In this document: piece after piece, positions 62,764-64,000 of the stretch
Numbering within the stretch: the stretch's first letter is position 1
Layout: every line of letters begins with the position of its first letter
Source: Pseudomonas campi
GTDB lineage: Bacteria > Pseudomonadota > Gammaproteobacteria > Pseudomonadales > Pseudomonadaceae
NCBI RefSeq assembly: GCF_013200955.2
Contig: NZ_CP053697.2
Span: 1,240,001-1,304,000 of the forward strand
Length of the DNA stretch: 64,000 nucleotides
Direction of reading: 5' to 3'
Position numbers and translations under genes: made by a program
The notes under the pieces: generated by a model
What the model saw: only the letters and a program-made list of their open reading frames with translations
Told to the model about the DNA's origin: nothing
Databases searched by the model: none

Positions 62764-63708
62764 ATGACCGAACGCGCTGGTGCTGCTCTTGTCTCCGACT
62801 CCCTGCAACAGGAAGAGTTGTTTCCCATTCGCGAGGTTTCGCGGCTGACCGGGGTTCACCCGGTCACCTTGCGCGCCTGGGAGCGACGCTACGGGCTGAT
62901 CCAGCCGACACGCACCGACAGTGGCCATCGCCTGTACTCGGCGGCGGATATCGAATCGGTACGCAGCATCCTCGCCTGGATCGAGCGTGGCGTCTCGGTG
63001 AGCAAGGTCGGCAAGATCCTCGCCCGCAGCAGCGCGATCAAGATGCCGACGCCGGTCTATGTCGAAGTCACCGCCAGCGAGTGGGGCGAGTGGCAGGCGC
63101 GTATTCGCAGTGCGGTGGCGGCATTCGATGGGGTGCAGCTGGAGCGGCTGTACGGCCAGATTTTCTCCACCTACCCGCTGCTGGTGGTGTTCCAGGATAT
63201 CTTCGTGCCGCTGTGGCAGGAGTTGTTGCTGCACCGTGACGATTACGGCCAGGCCAGTGCCTGGTTGTTCCTCGATGCCTTCCTCCGTGCGCGCGCCTTG
63301 CAGCGCCTGCAACTGGCTGCCGCAGGGCAGGGCACGGTGCTGTTGTCGGCCTTGCCCGGGCATTGCCGGGAGCTGGAGCTGCTGGTGGCCGGCCTGTTGC
63401 TGGGTGGTGCCGAAGGCCGGGTACAGGTGTTGGCGCTGGGCCAGCCGCTGGAGGAACTGGCGCTGGTCTGCGAGAAGGTCCAGCCCCAGGCGCTGGTGCT
63501 GTTCTCCAACCAACCGCCGGCCGACGATCTGCCGCGTCAGCTCAGTCGTTTGGCCCTGGCGTTGCCCTGTCCGCTGCTGCTGGCCGGTGACGCCTCCGAG
63601 CTGATCGAAGATGAGCTCAGTGGTTCGCCGATTGCCTGCCTGGGCAATGAAGGCCGTCTGATGCACCAGCGGCTGCAGCAATTCCTCGCCGGTCATCTGG
63701 ATACCTGA
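62764..63708 (+). CDS. MerR family regulator resembling class II LitR (CarH-like without cobalamin motif)
   Basis: A 314-residue regulator: MerR HTH (about 20-75; LFPIREVSRLTGVHPVTLRAWERRYGLI), a helical cap domain (about 85-185), then a Rossmann-like B12-binding-fold domain. The cobalamin motif ExHxxG is degenerate here as PGHCRE, and the cap lacks the Wx9EH motif (W-LFLDAFLRAR instead). CarH-type proteins with these losses are known as class II LitR; in P. putida they respond to light through a partner LOV protein (known). TGTACA palindromes follow downstream. The TGA stop falls inside a repeat. Confidence 0.85.
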   Translation: MTERAGAALVSDSLQQEELFPIREVSRLTGVHPVTLRAWERRYGLIQPTRTDSGHRLYSAADIESVRSILAWIERGVSVSKVGKILARSSAIKMPTPVYVEVTASEWGEWQARIRSAVAAFDGVQLERLYGQIFSTYPLLVVFQDIFVPLWQELLLHRDDYGQASAWLFLDAFLRARALQRLQLAAAGQGTVLLSALPGHCRELELLVAGLLLGGAEGRVQVLALGQPLEELALVCEKVQPQALVLFSNQPPADDLPRQLSRLALALPCPLLLAGDASELIEDELSGSPIACLGNEGRLMHQRLQQFLAGHLDT

Positions 63709-63728
63709 GAACCTCTTCAGGATCTCCG
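63702..63728. repeat. Divergent CTGAGAACCT repeat copy on the MerR-gene stop
   Basis: CTGAGAACCT then TTCAGGATCTCC (63705-63727) matches 18 of 23 bases of the family end at 61954-61932. The TGA of the regulator (63706-63708) is part of it. It is more diverged than the two other copies and no second end is seen. Confidence 0.55.
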
Positions 63729-63776
63729 CGGGGCTGAAAATTCTTCTGCGCGCGACATCGCAACCGCGCTTTTTCC

Positions 63777-63824
63777 GTAGGGTGCGCTCTGCGGGCTTTC
63801 TGCTGCACATGGCGCACCCTGCGG
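63777..63824. repeat. TAGGGTGCGC palindrome
   Basis: TAGGGTGCGC (63779-63788) pairs with GCGCACCCT (63813-63821), with a loop of mixed sequence. Likely a small repeat or the terminator of the regulator transcript. Same style as the repeats at 19724 and 35596. Confidence 0.6.
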
Positions 63825-63922
63825 GCGATCCGAATTAGCCGTTAAAAGCCTTTTCCCCTTGTACAGCTAACGACCCAAGCGAATGGGGCGTCGTCGGATT
63901 TTGCCTGTTTTCCGAAAAAAGC

Positions 63923-63982
63923 TTGCACTGCACAGGCTTGTGGCTATACAAAAGCTGTACATTAAATTTTATTGTACAGCTT
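63923..63982 (+). promoter_or_regulatory. Promoter and TGTACA operator of the gene at the right edge
   Basis: TTGCAC (63923-63928), 16 bases, TATACA (63945-63950) is one core promoter; TTGTGG (63938)-17-ATTAAA (63961) is another. AAGCTGTACA (63952-63961) and TGTACAGCTT (63973-63982) are perfect complementary arms 11 bases apart, and TATACA at 63945 adds a third repeat in an 11-bp step. A further TGTACA is at 63860. AAGGG at 63983 and ATG at 63997 start the next gene, which is outside the window. Confidence 0.65.
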
Positions 63983-64000
63983 AAGGGTTCGAATCAATGC

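Noticed and set aside
62764..63708. Cobalamin-dependent CarH photoreceptor
   Set aside because: The ExHxxG and Wx9EH motifs needed for B12 binding are not intact, so a B12-independent class II type is more likely.

Overview
The window is a chromosomal segment of a high-GC gammaproteobacterium, almost certainly a Pseudomonas (aeruginosa/mendocina/alcaligenes side of the genus). The first half keeps the classic Pseudomonas gene order dapC-glnD-map-rpsB-tsf-pyrH-frr-uppS-cdsA-dxr-rseP-bamA-skp-lpxD-fabZ-lpxA-lpxB-rnhB-dnaE-accA-tilS-pyrG-kdsA-eno-ftsB-ispD. I see no rRNA, tRNA, CRISPR array, prophage or transposase gene. These statements rest on reading the proteins and gene order; no database search was possible.

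Layout. 1-5004: the end of a PL7-type alginate lyase, then leftward dapC, glnD and map. 5300-30919: a long rightward housekeeping block for translation (rpsB, tsf, frr), isoprenoid and phospholipid precursors (uppS, cdsA, dxr, ispD), envelope assembly (rseP, bamA, skp, lpxD, fabZ, lpxA, lpxB, kdsA), replication (rnhB, dnaE), fatty acid initiation (accA), tRNA modification (tilS), CTP synthesis (pyrG), glycolysis (eno) and division (ftsB). Many of these genes overlap as ATGA, TGATG or GTGA. The usual order stops right after ispD at a REP pair.

30920-39689 is accessory: a dCache chemoreceptor with a sigma-28-type promoter, an M48 lipoprotein protease, a SnoaL-like protein, a TMEM165/GDT1-family manganese exporter behind a yybP-ykoY-type riboswitch, rsmC, a 2-hydroxyacid dehydrogenase, a LysE-type exporter and a thiolase. 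39862-48843 looks like a lipid-handling locus: an AlkK-like acyl-CoA ligase, a DUF1302 outer-membrane protein, a DUF1329 protein, a MalT/AlkS-like regulator and a PF10118 metal enzyme. 49231-50917 holds an AraC regulator and a metallo-beta-lactamase-fold hydrolase. 51041-57854 has an OmpA-like lipoprotein, a large CHASE-PAS-PAS hybrid kinase with three receiver domains, and a REC-PAS-GGDEF-EAL protein. 57855-61439 runs leftward: an acyltransferase, HopJ-family, DUF1244, folX, folE and a folM-like reductase (pterin synthesis). 61951-63708 has a membrane-anchored ABM-domain protein and a MerR-type regulator resembling class II LitR (the cobalamin motif is degenerate), followed by TGTACA operator-like palindromes before a gene that starts at the right edge.

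The most unusual signals are non-coding. Several palindromic repeat families sit exactly on stop codons: a CTGAGAACCTG family at three genes, an AGGGTCTG family that includes a 267-bp element with perfect 23-bp terminal inverted repeats, and TAGGGTG palindromes. The other points to follow are the LitR-like/TGTACA/pterin neighbourhood and the fully readable manganese riboswitch with promoter, aptamer core and expression platform.
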